Assembly: GCF_025151215.1 (NCBI RefSeq)
Contig: NZ_CP102286.1
Location: 4,154,001-4,218,000, forward strand
DNA: 64,000 nt
From: Parabacteroides merdae ATCC 43184
Lineage (GTDB): Bacteria; Bacteroidota; Bacteroidia; Bacteroidales; Tannerellaceae
Direction of reading: 5' to 3'
Part shown: piece after piece, positions 44,168 to 52,602 of the stretch
Layout of the letters: every line of letters begins with the position of its first letter
Position numbering within the stretch: the first letter of the stretch is position 1
Made by a program: the position numbers and the translations under genes
Notes under the pieces: generated by a model
The model's input: only the letters and a program-made list of their open reading frames with translations
The model's database searches: none
What the model was told of the DNA's origin: nothing

Positions 44168-45307
44168 ATGAAGAGTGCTTTGAAGTTGCTTGTGTTTTTG
44201 GGCATCGGATGTTTGATCGGCATTGTTTTGGTGTGTGCCGGTATCGTGTCGTTTACGGATATGACATGGAATGAACTGGTGCAGAAGCTGGCCAAGATAG
44301 AGGCGCTTGAGGTGGTGGGGATATTTGCCGGGAGCATCGTTTGTACGTTGGTCGCTTTTATTTTGCAAATTGTTTTGCATGAAGGAGGCCATTTGCTTTT
44401 CGGGCTGCTCTCCGGCTATCGTTTTGTCTCTTTCCGTATTTTCAATTGGACGCTGATTCGCCAAGAAGGGAAATTCCGTTTGAAGCGTTTCGGCATCGCG
44501 GGGACAGGTGGACAATGCCTGATGCTCCCGCCTGACAAGCCTTTGGAAGAGATCCCTGTTGCGCTTTACCATTGGGGAGGCGTTATTGTCAATATGTCGG
44601 TAGCGCTTTTGGCTTTTGTGGTTTGGTATGTGGTGGAAGATCCTTCTCCTCTGCTGGCACAATTCCTGGTTATGATGTGTTTTGCCGGTGTGTCGTTGGG
44701 ATTGCTCAATGGCATCCCGTTCAAGAGGGGAATTACTAATGATGCGGCCAATGTACGTTTGATGAGGAAGTACCCGAAGAGTAAAAAGGCGATGATAGTC
44801 CAGCTGCGCGTCAATGCCTGTATACAAGAAGGTATCCGGATAAAGGATATGCCGGAAGAGTGGTTTGCTTGGGTGGATGACATTGATTACGGGGAACCGA
44901 TGCAACTGAATATCCGTTTGCTGCAAGTAGGGCGACTGCTGGATTTAGGGCAAATGGAAGAGGCCTATGTTGCATTGGAAGAGATTGCAAGACACAAGGG
45001 GGAGATGATCGGGCTTTTGGCGAAAGAGGTGGTTTGCGAACTCATCTATTTGGATCTGGTGACTGGGCATAACCGATGGGCAGATACGTTATACACGAAA
45101 GAAATAGAACTTTACGTCCGGCAATACCGTGTTTTGATGTCTTCAAAACAGCGTTTTCTCTGTGCTTGGGCACTTTATAAGGAGCGAGATCGGGAGAAAG
45201 CGTTGGCAATCTATAAAAATGTAGTCCAAAAGCAAACTCAATATCTGTTGCTGGGGGAAGTGAAGATGGATATCGCCATGATGGAGGCAATGTTTCATCC
45301 TGCTTAA
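44168..45307 (+). CDS. M50-like membrane zinc metalloprotease with helical repeat tail
   Basis: 379 residues. The N-terminal half has about four to six membrane helices. The HExxH zinc motif His71-Glu72-Gly-Gly-His75 lies in a hydrophobic helix (LQIVLHEGGHLLFGLLSGYR), as in site-2 type intramembrane proteases. A candidate third ligand region is GLLNGIPFKRGITNDAANV, near residues 178-196 (compare NxxPxxxxDG). The C-terminal 170 residues are soluble and helical with TPR-like phrases (LGQMEEAYVALEEIARHKGE, ALYKERDREKALAIYKNVV). The usual Asp-Gly of the third motif is not exact, so activity is uncertain. Position behind an S41 protease suggests sequential proteolysis. Confidence 0.72.
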   Translation: MKSALKLLVFLGIGCLIGIVLVCAGIVSFTDMTWNELVQKLAKIEALEVVGIFAGSIVCTLVAFILQIVLHEGGHLLFGLLSGYRFVSFRIFNWTLIRQEGKFRLKRFGIAGTGGQCLMLPPDKPLEEIPVALYHWGGVIVNMSVALLAFVVWYVVEDPSPLLAQFLVMMCFAGVSLGLLNGIPFKRGITNDAANVRLMRKYPKSKKAMIVQLRVNACIQEGIRIKDMPEEWFAWVDDIDYGEPMQLNIRLLQVGRLLDLGQMEEAYVALEEIARHKGEMIGLLAKEVVCELIYLDLVTGHNRWADTLYTKEIELYVRQYRVLMSSKQRFLCAWALYKERDREKALAIYKNVVQKQTQYLLLGEVKMDIAMMEAMFHPA

Positions 45308-46431
45308 TTGGCAAACCGGATGTGCAGCACGATCATTTCTGATACAGTACCGACCCGGTAGGGAGGTCCGGCTATCCCGATGCCGGAAGATACATAGAAC
45401 TGGACCGGCCCTTTCTTATGGTAGCCATACGGACATTCATAGATCAATTTCATTACGAGGGGGTAAGGCCATAGCTGTCCGTTATGGGTATGTCCGTGGA
45501 GTCCGAGATCCACACCGTTCATTGTCATTTCGGCGAACGACCAGGGTTGATGATCCAATACGATGATCGGTTTGGTTGTGTCTATGCCTGCCATGAGTAC
45601 ATGTAACGGCTTTCTTTTCTTGTTGATATGGTCGTCCCGTCCGATCAGATAGAATGAAGAGTCCGGACGTGCAACGGAATCGATCAGAAGCGTCGCCCCT
45701 GTTTTCTTCAGCCAACGGTATTTGGCTATGCGGTTGGCGCGATACTCATGGTTGCCATAAACCACATACACGCCTAATGGGGCTTTCAGTTGTTTCAAAT
45801 CCTCTTCGATATGTGCTTTTTCGGCAAAGCGTGATTCATAATCCATGATATCGCCTACTAGGACGACCAGGTCGGGATGTTGTGCGTTGCTCATCTTCAC
45901 GTATCGCTGTACCAGTTCCTTACCGATCATTTCTCCGATATGGAGGTCGCTCATCATGACAATCGTCATGCTGTCACGGTCGCTACTTCCTTTGGGTAGG
46001 GTGACATATACATCTTTGACAACCGGATAGGCGACGACATGGTAAGCATGAAACATCAGGCCGGTAACGATTGCCATGACTAAAAAGAACAGGACCAGTT
46101 TCGTTTGTTTCCAGTGGCTCGTAATCCAGCCGGGAAACCAATGGAAGAAACGGTTGCTAAGCCGGAGCACTTCCAGACCCAATAGGGATAGCGTGATATA
46201 AATAGATGCGATATACCAGGTGTTACAGATATATTGGATGGCAATCATGACAGAGTCCGGCAATACATTGCGGAACGTAAATCCGAAAAAGAAGATTGAT
46301 AATTCAAGGATAAAAAACAAGATATAAGGAATCCTCCAACTCTTTTTGGGGGGAATTGCCTGATACCCTCGCCAGAAGATGTAAGGATTCAGTAATATCT
46401 GTGCTACTATCGATTGAATGAAAACTTTCAT
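45304..46431 (-). CDS. Membrane-anchored metallophosphoesterase
   Basis: 375 residues. Four hydrophobic segments lie in the first 140 residues, then a calcineurin-like phosphoesterase domain: MMSDLHIGEMIGKE, VLVGDIMDYE, VYGNHEYRANRIAKYRWLKK, VLDHQPWSFAEM and LGLHGHTHNGQLWPY. These supply all the usual two-metal ligands (DxH, GD, GNHE, H, GHTH). It resembles YkuE/UDP-diacylglucosamine-hydrolase-like membrane phosphoesterases, but the substrate is unknown. It is convergent with the M50-like gene (4-bp overlap) and follows a paralogue on the same strand by 9 bp. Confidence 0.88.
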   Translation of the reverse strand: MKVFIQSIVAQILLNPYIFWRGYQAIPPKKSWRIPYILFFILELSIFFFGFTFRNVLPDSVMIAIQYICNTWYIASIYITLSLLGLEVLRLSNRFFHWFPGWITSHWKQTKLVLFFLVMAIVTGLMFHAYHVVAYPVVKDVYVTLPKGSSDRDSMTIVMMSDLHIGEMIGKELVQRYVKMSNAQHPDLVVLVGDIMDYESRFAEKAHIEEDLKQLKAPLGVYVVYGNHEYRANRIAKYRWLKKTGATLLIDSVARPDSSFYLIGRDDHINKKRKPLHVLMAGIDTTKPIIVLDHQPWSFAEMTMNGVDLGLHGHTHNGQLWPYPLVMKLIYECPYGYHKKGPVQFYVSSGIGIAGPPYRVGTVSEMIVLHIRFAN

Positions 46432-46440
46432 GTCTGCAAA

Positions 46441-47532
46441 CTATTTACAGGTAATGTTGAATACGACAAGCTCGCTGTCGGTACCTATCCTGAAAGGTGG
46501 TCCCCAAAGCGATAGTCCGGAGGAAACGTATATGTGGCTGTTTCCCCACTTACGGTAACCATAACTTTGATCGAACAGATGGTCGGTAATGAGACTGACC
46601 GGCCATACCTGTCCACGATGCGTATGTCCGCTGAACTGAAGGTCGATGCCCGCATTTTCCGTATCCGACAAGTTGTACGGTTGATGATCCAAAAGGATAA
46701 CAGGTTTTGCCGGATCAATGTTTTTCACCAGTTCTTGCAGGGATAACCGGGATTTATTGCTGCGGTCGTCCCGTCCGATTATTTGTATACCGCCAGGCAA
46801 TGTTACGACATTGTCTCTCAATAGGCGGATCGGCGTTTCATTTATGAATTGCATACTCTTCCGTATGCCGCTGATGTATTCATGATTTCCAGGAACCATA
46901 TAGATTCCCAAAGGTGCTTTCAATTCAGCCAGTTCCTCCATCATCTTTTCTTCATAAAGGGGAACTACGCTGTTGTCGATCAAGTCGCCGCCTATCAGGA
47001 TCAGATCCGGTTTCTGCGCGTTGATCATCTCGACATATTGTTTGAGTTCTTTCTTGTCTGTCCCGTACCCTAAATGAACGTCGCTGACGGAAACGACTTT
47101 CAACGGCTGTTCATTATGAACCGTCTGCTTGTTGATAACTATGTTGAAAACTTCTGTTTTCGGATGTTGGTAGTTATAGTATCCATAGCTTAATAGGCTA
47201 AGTGTCAGAAATAAGGATATATAGAAACCATATTTGCATGGAAAGTTGAAAAGTCGGAATAAATCGAATATGATTAGGCATAGTACCATATAAAGCGTGA
47301 AAACTAACCAGCCGGTCCCTATCTCGTGGGCTGTATGAGCCAAAACAACCGGCAATTTGGTGTTTCGTGCTAAAAAACTACCGATAAACGCCAAGGCACC
47401 GCACCAGAATAGTACGGCTAATAAAACTTTAACACCGAAAGGCTGAGCTACCAAAGCCTGTGCCCCTCTCCTGAATATATAGATGTTTCCCGCAAGATAA
47501 ATACTGATGAGGACAACGAAAAATGTCGGCAT
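46441..47532 (-). CDS. Membrane-anchored metallophosphoesterase (paralogue)
   Basis: 363 residues. Four predicted membrane segments in the first 135 residues precede the phosphoesterase domain: VSVSDVHLGYGTDKKELKQY, LILIGGDLIDNSVVPLYEE, VPGNHEYISGIRKSMQFINE, ILLDHQPYNLSD and LQFSGHTHRGQVWPVSL. All metal-binding motifs are intact. The frame is open to 47565, but a -7 box at 47549-47556 lies inside that extension, so MPTFFVVLIS at 47532 is taken as the start. It forms a two-gene operon with the paralogue at 45304. The ordering of motifs and the shared ending (SSG with GPPFRIGT or GPPYRVGT) show tandem duplication. Confidence 0.88.
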   Translation of the reverse strand: MPTFFVVLISIYLAGNIYIFRRGAQALVAQPFGVKVLLAVLFWCGALAFIGSFLARNTKLPVVLAHTAHEIGTGWLVFTLYMVLCLIIFDLFRLFNFPCKYGFYISLFLTLSLLSYGYYNYQHPKTEVFNIVINKQTVHNEQPLKVVSVSDVHLGYGTDKKELKQYVEMINAQKPDLILIGGDLIDNSVVPLYEEKMMEELAELKAPLGIYMVPGNHEYISGIRKSMQFINETPIRLLRDNVVTLPGGIQIIGRDDRSNKSRLSLQELVKNIDPAKPVILLDHQPYNLSDTENAGIDLQFSGHTHRGQVWPVSLITDHLFDQSYGYRKWGNSHIYVSSGLSLWGPPFRIGTDSELVVFNITCK

Positions 47533-47548
47533 AGTTGTAAATTTTCGG

Positions 47549-47556
47549 CAAAAGTA
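47549..47556 (-). promoter_or_regulatory. Putative -7 box of the metallophosphoesterase operon
   Basis: TACTTTTG on the minus strand, 16 nt before the ATG at 47532. It supports the internal start codon over the one at 47565. Confidence 0.5.
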
Positions 47557-47567
47557 CGGAAACAAAT

Positions 47568-47966
47568 TTAGTTATGGTCGTATTTGATATGAAATTTCTC
47601 CAGCAAAACCTTGAAATGATCCTGTGCCGTCAGGCAGGTATCGGCCAGATATCCTTTGATGTGCGGCCAGTGCCGTAAGCCGTTGTAGTAGAACATTTCT
47701 TTTCGTTCTTCAGATGTACCGGATTTCAAAATAAAGTGGAGTTGTTTGATGTACGTTTCGGTAAGTTTGCCGTCGTTCTCTTGGATAATGTAGTCTACGG
47801 CACGGAAATGATTGGTGGTTTCGATGATGTCGTCTACATTAATCGCTTCATCCGTCACTCCGATCGTGTTGGTTTTCCATCTATCGGCAAGTTTGATAGT
47901 GACATTATATCTACAAAGGTAGTATTTCTTGCTGATATCGGCAAGAAATACTACCATATACTGCAT
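47568..47966 (-). pseudogene. Fic family protein remnant lacking the catalytic core
   Basis: A 132-codon frame. Residues about 35-85 (NTIGVTDEAINVDDIIETTN, HFRAVDYIIQENDGKLTETY, IKQLHFILKSGTSEERKE) match the region before the active site of Bacteroidales Fic proteins. Residues about 86-128 (FYYNGLRHWPHIKGYLADTC, LTAQDHFKVLLEKFHIKY) match the C-terminal end of the same proteins. The intervening segment, including the HxFx(D/E)GNGR motif needed for AMP transfer, is absent, and the N-terminal domain is also lost. The first 20 codons are encoded by a strong hairpin (47920-47957) and look unrelated. It cannot be an active AMPylase. It lies between the phosphoesterase operon and the PUL. Identification is from remembered family pattern. 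Confidence 0.6.
47920..47957. repeat. Perfect 15-bp hairpin at the 5' end of the Fic remnant
   Basis: GGTAGTATTTCTTGC and its exact complement GCAAGAAATACTACC enclose 8 nt that can pair further. It lies 24 bp past the GH2 stop and may end PUL transcription, although no long T-run follows. A TACCTTTG box (47916-47923, minus strand) overlaps its left arm. Confidence 0.55.
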
Positions 47967-47980
47967 TTACCGTTATGGAA

Positions 47981-50671
47981 TTACAATTTGAAACTACTCG
48001 GTTTGATATTCCAACCTTTCACAACGAATGTCGGTTCGGATGGCATATCGCTTGCGGCTGTTTCTATGATGACGGTTTTACTTTCTCCCGGTAAGAGCGA
48101 GAAGAAGTTGTCTGTGTAGAAACTGGGGCGCACCGGCTTTTTGTCCTGACCAAGCAATTGAAGCTGGGTGAAGAATGCTACGGTTGAAGAAGGGTTCTTT
48201 ATTTCAGCTTTAATGAAATGCCGATCACCTTCTTGATAAGTTTGGTAGCGAGTCTTCAGTTGCACCTGTTTCAATTTCGACAGATCTTCGAAGCCGGATG
48301 AGGTCGGGCCTGTTAAGGTCTTGCGTCCTTCATACTTGTCGTTGGAACGCCAGTAGAATGTATTGGCGACTTCTTTCCCTTTCGTGTCGAACAGGCGTAG
48401 TTTTATGAAATGGACCTGCGTGATGTTTTGGGGAAAATCGATTGTGAAGATATCGTTTACGACACCGTCTTCCGGGATATCGATCTTTTGGCTTTTGCCC
48501 CATACCTTTTTGCTGTTCAGGTCGTACACTTCGGCAGTTACTTTATAGTCCTTGAATGCCTGGTAGTAGTCATTATAAACAGAAACCGTATTTTTCAAGT
48601 AATCAAACTGTGCGTGAAGCGGTTCCAATGCGTTCTGAGTATGATATAAAGAGGCGGTCGGTTCCAAAGAGTAGTCCCACATACGGGCGCAAACCTGACT
48701 GACTGGGCAGTTGTGATACCAGAACAATAACCCTGATGCGTAGCGGTCTCCATAACCGAATTTGTTATAGTTCCAGACTTCCCAGATCGATTTTGAGTTC
48801 ATCGCACCGACCGCCTGACCTTTGGTGGCAAACTCTTCGATGGAAGAGGAAGGGCCATAATGGTTGGTAAGGTCCGTGTACATGGTCGACATCAGATGGA
48901 ATCCTCCGCCATCATGATAATCCCATACCTCCTTATTGATCGGCCAGAGGTCTTTCTCGTCCATTACTTCGCGGAGTGTTTCGACTGTCGGGATAGTGGG
49001 CGAACCATATTCCGGGTTGAAGCCATCGACACGGCTACCGCGTTCGGATGCTGTATTCTCGTAGTGCTGCATCGGGTTTACCTGTTTGTAAGGGCTGCCG
49101 TCGTGCATGCCGTCACATTCCGACTGCATCTGGTAACCGCGTGTCCCGTCCAGTTTCATGATCAGGTCTTTTGCTCCTGGCATTTCCGTGCTTTCATTAG
49201 ACGAAACATAGTAGGCCAGTGAAGGATGGTTGCGCAGGCGTTTTACGGTTGCCTCGACGTTGCTCAGGTATAGATCTTTATCCTGCGGATGTTTGGTGTC
49301 TCCGGTCATCCAGAATTCCTGCCAGACAAGGAGTCCCATTTCGTCGCATAGCTGGAAGAAATAGTCCGATTCGGCAATGCCGCCGCCCCACATGCGGATC
49401 AGGTTGATACCGGATTGTTTTGTATAGCGCAATTCTGCATAAGTACGTTCGTCGGAGGTACGGAGCATCCCTTCCGGAATCCAGTTGGTTCCCCGGATGA
49501 AAAGTTTCTTGCCGTTCACATAGAATTGGCGGGATTTGTCCGGTGTATTCTGGTCGGATGTGATTTCCCGGATACCGAAACGGGTTTTTGTCTCATCGGA
49601 CACTTTACCGTCTATGCTTACGGTCAGTTTCAGTTCGTACAGTTCCGGATTCCCTTTGAAGATCGGCCACCACAGACGTGGGTTCTTGATTGTCAGTTGT
49701 GGGAATTCTTCCGGAGTAAAACAAATTTCCTTTGTTTCTCCTCTGAATAGGTTCAGGTCTTTGCTGAACGTGATGTTTTCGCCGATGATTTCTCCTTTGA
49801 CCGTGCATTTTATGCCACGCTGTGTCGGGTTTGTCACTTCTACGCTGACAGTTTCTTTTGCCAGGTCGTAGTTGGGTTTTGAAAGTTCGGATTTGATGAA
49901 CGGATGGCGGATAACTGCTTTATCTGTGGCATAGAGACTGATGTTTTTCCAGATGCCGGTATTACGGTCGCGGATGCCGTCGTTGAAGGTGAAATCCCAA
50001 CCGACACTCATCAGCATGGTTGTGTTCAGTCCGATGTTACCGTCTCCACCATTGTGAAACTCGCCGGCAGCTCCCCACTGCTTCGGTTTGATGGTTCCCG
50101 GCATATCGACCGGATAAACCTTGATTGCCAAGGCATTCTTCTGACCGATACGGGCGAAGTCGGTGATATTGATATACTCCGGTTTGAACATGCCGGACAT
50201 ATTGCCAAGCAGATAACCGTTTACCCATATTTCGGCACGATAATTGATACCGTCTACCTGAAGCCAGACGATTTTGTCTTTATAGTTTTCCGGTACGTCA
50301 AATTCCGTGCGGAACCAATAGGTGTAGAACTCGCGTCCTGTTTTGGCAAGATCTGGGATGATATTCCGGTCTAACTTGTTGTTCATGCCATAATAAGGCT
50401 CCGGATACATCTTGTTGTGGACAAGGGAATTCAGGACCGTACCCGGAACGATTGCCGGCATCCATTTTCCGGTCTGATAGCCTGGTTGTGAGATTTTTTC
50501 AGCCGGATCTTTCGTCTCGTCGGCCTTATGCATCTGCCAGGTAAAACTTCCGTTATGTCCTTCTTTCGAATCCAGATATATTTTATCCGGGTTTCGGTAA
50601 TAATTGGGTGTCTGAGCTTGCATGAAGCAGGCAGACACAAGTAAAAATATTCCTGTAAAAATGTTTTTCAT
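47981..50671 (-). CDS. Glycoside hydrolase family 2 (beta-mannosidase / exo-glucosaminidase type)
   Basis: 896 residues with signal peptide MKNIFTGIFLLVSACFMQAQ. Order of domains: N-terminal sugar-binding jelly roll (about 45-250, VWLQVDGINYRAEIWVNGYL), immunoglobulin-like domain (about 255-375), TIM barrel (about 380-690) and C-terminal beta domains. The acid/base is Glu493 in YYVSSNESTE, and the nucleophile is probably Glu554 in NPEYGSPTIP, as in exo-beta-glucosaminidase and mannosylglycoprotein endo-beta-mannosidase members of GH2. RGTNWIPEGML and LIRMWGGGIAESDYFFQLCD also fit this branch. It is probably periplasmic and removes a beta-linked mannose or glucosamine. It is the last gene of the PUL, 11 bp after GH130. 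Confidence 0.88.
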   Translation of the reverse strand: MKNIFTGIFLLVSACFMQAQTPNYYRNPDKIYLDSKEGHNGSFTWQMHKADETKDPAEKISQPGYQTGKWMPAIVPGTVLNSLVHNKMYPEPYYGMNNKLDRNIIPDLAKTGREFYTYWFRTEFDVPENYKDKIVWLQVDGINYRAEIWVNGYLLGNMSGMFKPEYINITDFARIGQKNALAIKVYPVDMPGTIKPKQWGAAGEFHNGGDGNIGLNTTMLMSVGWDFTFNDGIRDRNTGIWKNISLYATDKAVIRHPFIKSELSKPNYDLAKETVSVEVTNPTQRGIKCTVKGEIIGENITFSKDLNLFRGETKEICFTPEEFPQLTIKNPRLWWPIFKGNPELYELKLTVSIDGKVSDETKTRFGIREITSDQNTPDKSRQFYVNGKKLFIRGTNWIPEGMLRTSDERTYAELRYTKQSGINLIRMWGGGIAESDYFFQLCDEMGLLVWQEFWMTGDTKHPQDKDLYLSNVEATVKRLRNHPSLAYYVSSNESTEMPGAKDLIMKLDGTRGYQMQSECDGMHDGSPYKQVNPMQHYENTASERGSRVDGFNPEYGSPTIPTVETLREVMDEKDLWPINKEVWDYHDGGGFHLMSTMYTDLTNHYGPSSSIEEFATKGQAVGAMNSKSIWEVWNYNKFGYGDRYASGLLFWYHNCPVSQVCARMWDYSLEPTASLYHTQNALEPLHAQFDYLKNTVSVYNDYYQAFKDYKVTAEVYDLNSKKVWGKSQKIDIPEDGVVNDIFTIDFPQNITQVHFIKLRLFDTKGKEVANTFYWRSNDKYEGRKTLTGPTSSGFEDLSKLKQVQLKTRYQTYQEGDRHFIKAEIKNPSSTVAFFTQLQLLGQDKKPVRPSFYTDNFFSLLPGESKTVIIETAASDMPSEPTFVVKGWNIKPSSFKL

Positions 50672-50682
50672 AAATTATTCTT

Positions 50683-51822
50683 TTAATTCGGGATCTGATC
50701 GCCAGGAGTTTTCTTGGCCGGATCGTAAATAGCTACGCTGACCTGAGAATCTGCACATCCGTAATAGAGATACCATTTGTTTTTGAAAAAGACCAAACCT
50801 TCGATAAAGACGGTTCCGTCGACATACTGTCCGCTCTTTTCGAATGAAGCCATCGGACGGAAGAAAGGAACGTCCAGACGTTGCAGAACCTTCATCGGTT
50901 CCTTCGGATCGGTCAGAATCTGTCCGGCACAGTAAGCTCCGGCTGTGAAACGCTTGTCGCGCTTGCTGTCGTTTGTCTGGTTCTTGCCGTTATAAAGCAA
51001 GACGATACCTTTGTCTGTCAGGATAGCGGGAGGACCACACTCTGTCAAGGCGCTGTCGAAATATTGGGGACGGGGTTTGATGACAGTCGCCAGTTCATTT
51101 TTTTCGTCCAATATCGGTGTCCAGTTGACCAAATCGTCGGAGGTTGCTGCGTAGACCGCATGTTCCCCCCAATACATGAAGTATTTTCCATCGATTTTCG
51201 TCAGCACTTGTTTCCCGTCTTTGATCGTTGTCACCATGGAACCGGATTTGCAGAAAATGTCTTTGAAACGTCCGTTGTAGGCTTTAGCAAAAGCAGGTCC
51301 ATGTTTTTCCCATTTGACCAGGTCATGTGAGGTGGCGATGCAGAGGCGTGCTACTTTCCGGTTCCAGGAAGTGTAGGCCATGACATACAGACCGTCTTCC
51401 GTCATTGTCACACGTGGGTCTTCGCAACCGCCTTCCCATTCGTATTCCTTCATATTATCTTTGTCCGGGTACATGACGGGGGTCTTCCTGCGTTTCATGT
51501 GGATACCGTCTTCGGATTCTGCTAATCCGATACGTGAAGTACGTTTACCGATTCCTGTTGCAGAATTGTCCTCAGCTCGGTAAAGCACATATATTTTACC
51601 GTCTTTTACGGTTGCTGCGGGATTGAACACATCGCTCTCTTCCCATCCTATTTTTTTGTCCTGCATGGGACAGTCGAATTGATTGGAAGGATTGGGAGTA
51701 ATGATCGGATTGGCTTTTTCCGGTCTGACAAAGCCGCCTAAAGCCCAGTCCGGTAATACATTTTGGCTATACCCGAATAGGGGGAGAACTGCCAGACTGA
51801 TGAGTAAGATACTTTTTTTCAT
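50683..51822 (-). CDS. Glycoside hydrolase family 130-like protein, secreted
   Basis: 379 residues with signal peptide MKKSILLISLAVLPLFGYSQ. Five-bladed beta-propeller features of GH130: DVFNPAATVKDGKIYVLYRA, SRIGLAESEDGIHMKRRKTP, GGCEDPRVTMTEDGLYVMAY (with the ED pair of the active site), TECGPPAILTDKGIVLLYNG and YVDGTVFIEGLVFFKNKWYL. GH130 enzymes act on beta-mannosides, either as phosphorylases or as hydrolases. An exported member cannot meet phosphate-rich cytosol, so a beta-mannosidase is more likely. It lies between the DUF3823 gene and GH2 in the PUL. Confidence 0.85.
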   Translation of the reverse strand: MKKSILLISLAVLPLFGYSQNVLPDWALGGFVRPEKANPIITPNPSNQFDCPMQDKKIGWEESDVFNPAATVKDGKIYVLYRAEDNSATGIGKRTSRIGLAESEDGIHMKRRKTPVMYPDKDNMKEYEWEGGCEDPRVTMTEDGLYVMAYTSWNRKVARLCIATSHDLVKWEKHGPAFAKAYNGRFKDIFCKSGSMVTTIKDGKQVLTKIDGKYFMYWGEHAVYAATSDDLVNWTPILDEKNELATVIKPRPQYFDSALTECGPPAILTDKGIVLLYNGKNQTNDSKRDKRFTAGAYCAGQILTDPKEPMKVLQRLDVPFFRPMASFEKSGQYVDGTVFIEGLVFFKNKWYLYYGCADSQVSVAIYDPAKKTPGDQIPN

Positions 51823-51834
51823 GCTCTAAAGAAT

Positions 51835-51875
51835 AAAAAAGGCACAGAGATCCAAACAAAAAGGATATCTGTGCC
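51835..51875 (-). terminator. Hairpin between DUF3823 and GH130 genes (partial terminator)
   Basis: On the minus strand GGCACAGATATCC pairs with GGATCTCTGTGCC (one mismatch) around a 9-nt loop and is followed by six T. It should reduce but not abolish transcription into the two enzyme genes, giving more surface proteins than enzymes. Confidence 0.75.
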
Positions 51876-51884
51876 AAAGGTTAT

Positions 51885-52580
51885 TTATTGTACAATCGTT
51901 TCTATAATGGTACTGTAGTTGACTGCGCCTTCTGTTTTAGCACCGACACGTACATATATTTTGTTGCCATTTGCTTGTATTTTGTACAGATTGTCCTGAT
52001 AGGTTTTATCGTTTTCCAGATCGAAAACGATCGTCCCTTCCTGCTCTTTAACGGTCTGCTTTCCTGCTTGGTTGGCATTTCCATTATCAACACCCGGAGC
52101 AAAATTCCAGTAGCCGTACACTTCGGATACCTTGAAATTGCTGTTTGTCGGATTCACCTTGTATGTAATCGTGATTTTTTTACCCGTAACCTGGGCCGAA
52201 GCGTTGATTCTTGCATACGGAGTTGCTTTCAGATCCAATGTTGTTTGTCCTTTTACGGTTACAAATTCTTCGCAAGGAGAAACAAACGGACCGTTTACAA
52301 CAATTTTATAATCACAGTTGAACAACTTCGCGTTTTCGTATGAACCATCCATCTTTGCATAGAAATCGACCGATTGTGTTGCATCTGTGTTCTGTTCGAA
52401 CATATTAATAATAACACCGGTAGATCCTTGGACAGGCAGTGGTATCGGTTCATTCGTTTCCGCATCTAAGATTTGTCCTTTGATGCCTCCGTTGGGGGAT
52501 TCATAATTATCCATATCGCTCAAACAACTTGTGAAGCATAATGAGCAAACGGCCATCAGTAATAAACTTATCTTTTTCAT
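51885..52580 (-). CDS. DUF3823 lipoprotein
   Basis: 231 residues. The signal peptide ends in SLCFTSCLSDMD with the lipid Cys near residue 19 and acidic residues after it. The first domain resembles a carboxypeptidase-regulatory-like sandwich (GGIKGQILDAETNEPIPLPV), then a second beta domain from about residue 125. This is the DUF3823 pattern, found as the third surface protein in many SusC/SusD loci, often those for host or mannose-containing glycans. It is probably an outer-surface glycan-binding accessory. It lies 22 bp after SusD. Confidence 0.82.
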   Translation of the reverse strand: MKKISLLLMAVCSLCFTSCLSDMDNYESPNGGIKGQILDAETNEPIPLPVQGSTGVIINMFEQNTDATQSVDFYAKMDGSYENAKLFNCDYKIVVNGPFVSPCEEFVTVKGQTTLDLKATPYARINASAQVTGKKITITYKVNPTNSNFKVSEVYGYWNFAPGVDNGNANQAGKQTVKEQEGTIVFDLENDKTYQDNLYKIQANGNKIYVRVGAKTEGAVNYSTIIETIVQ

Positions 52581-52602
52581 ATCAAATTTCTAAATTATAT
52601 GA

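Noticed and set aside
47533..47565. Longer N-terminus for the second metallophosphoesterase
   Set aside because: The extension contains the -7 box and adds residues before the first membrane helix that do not look natural.
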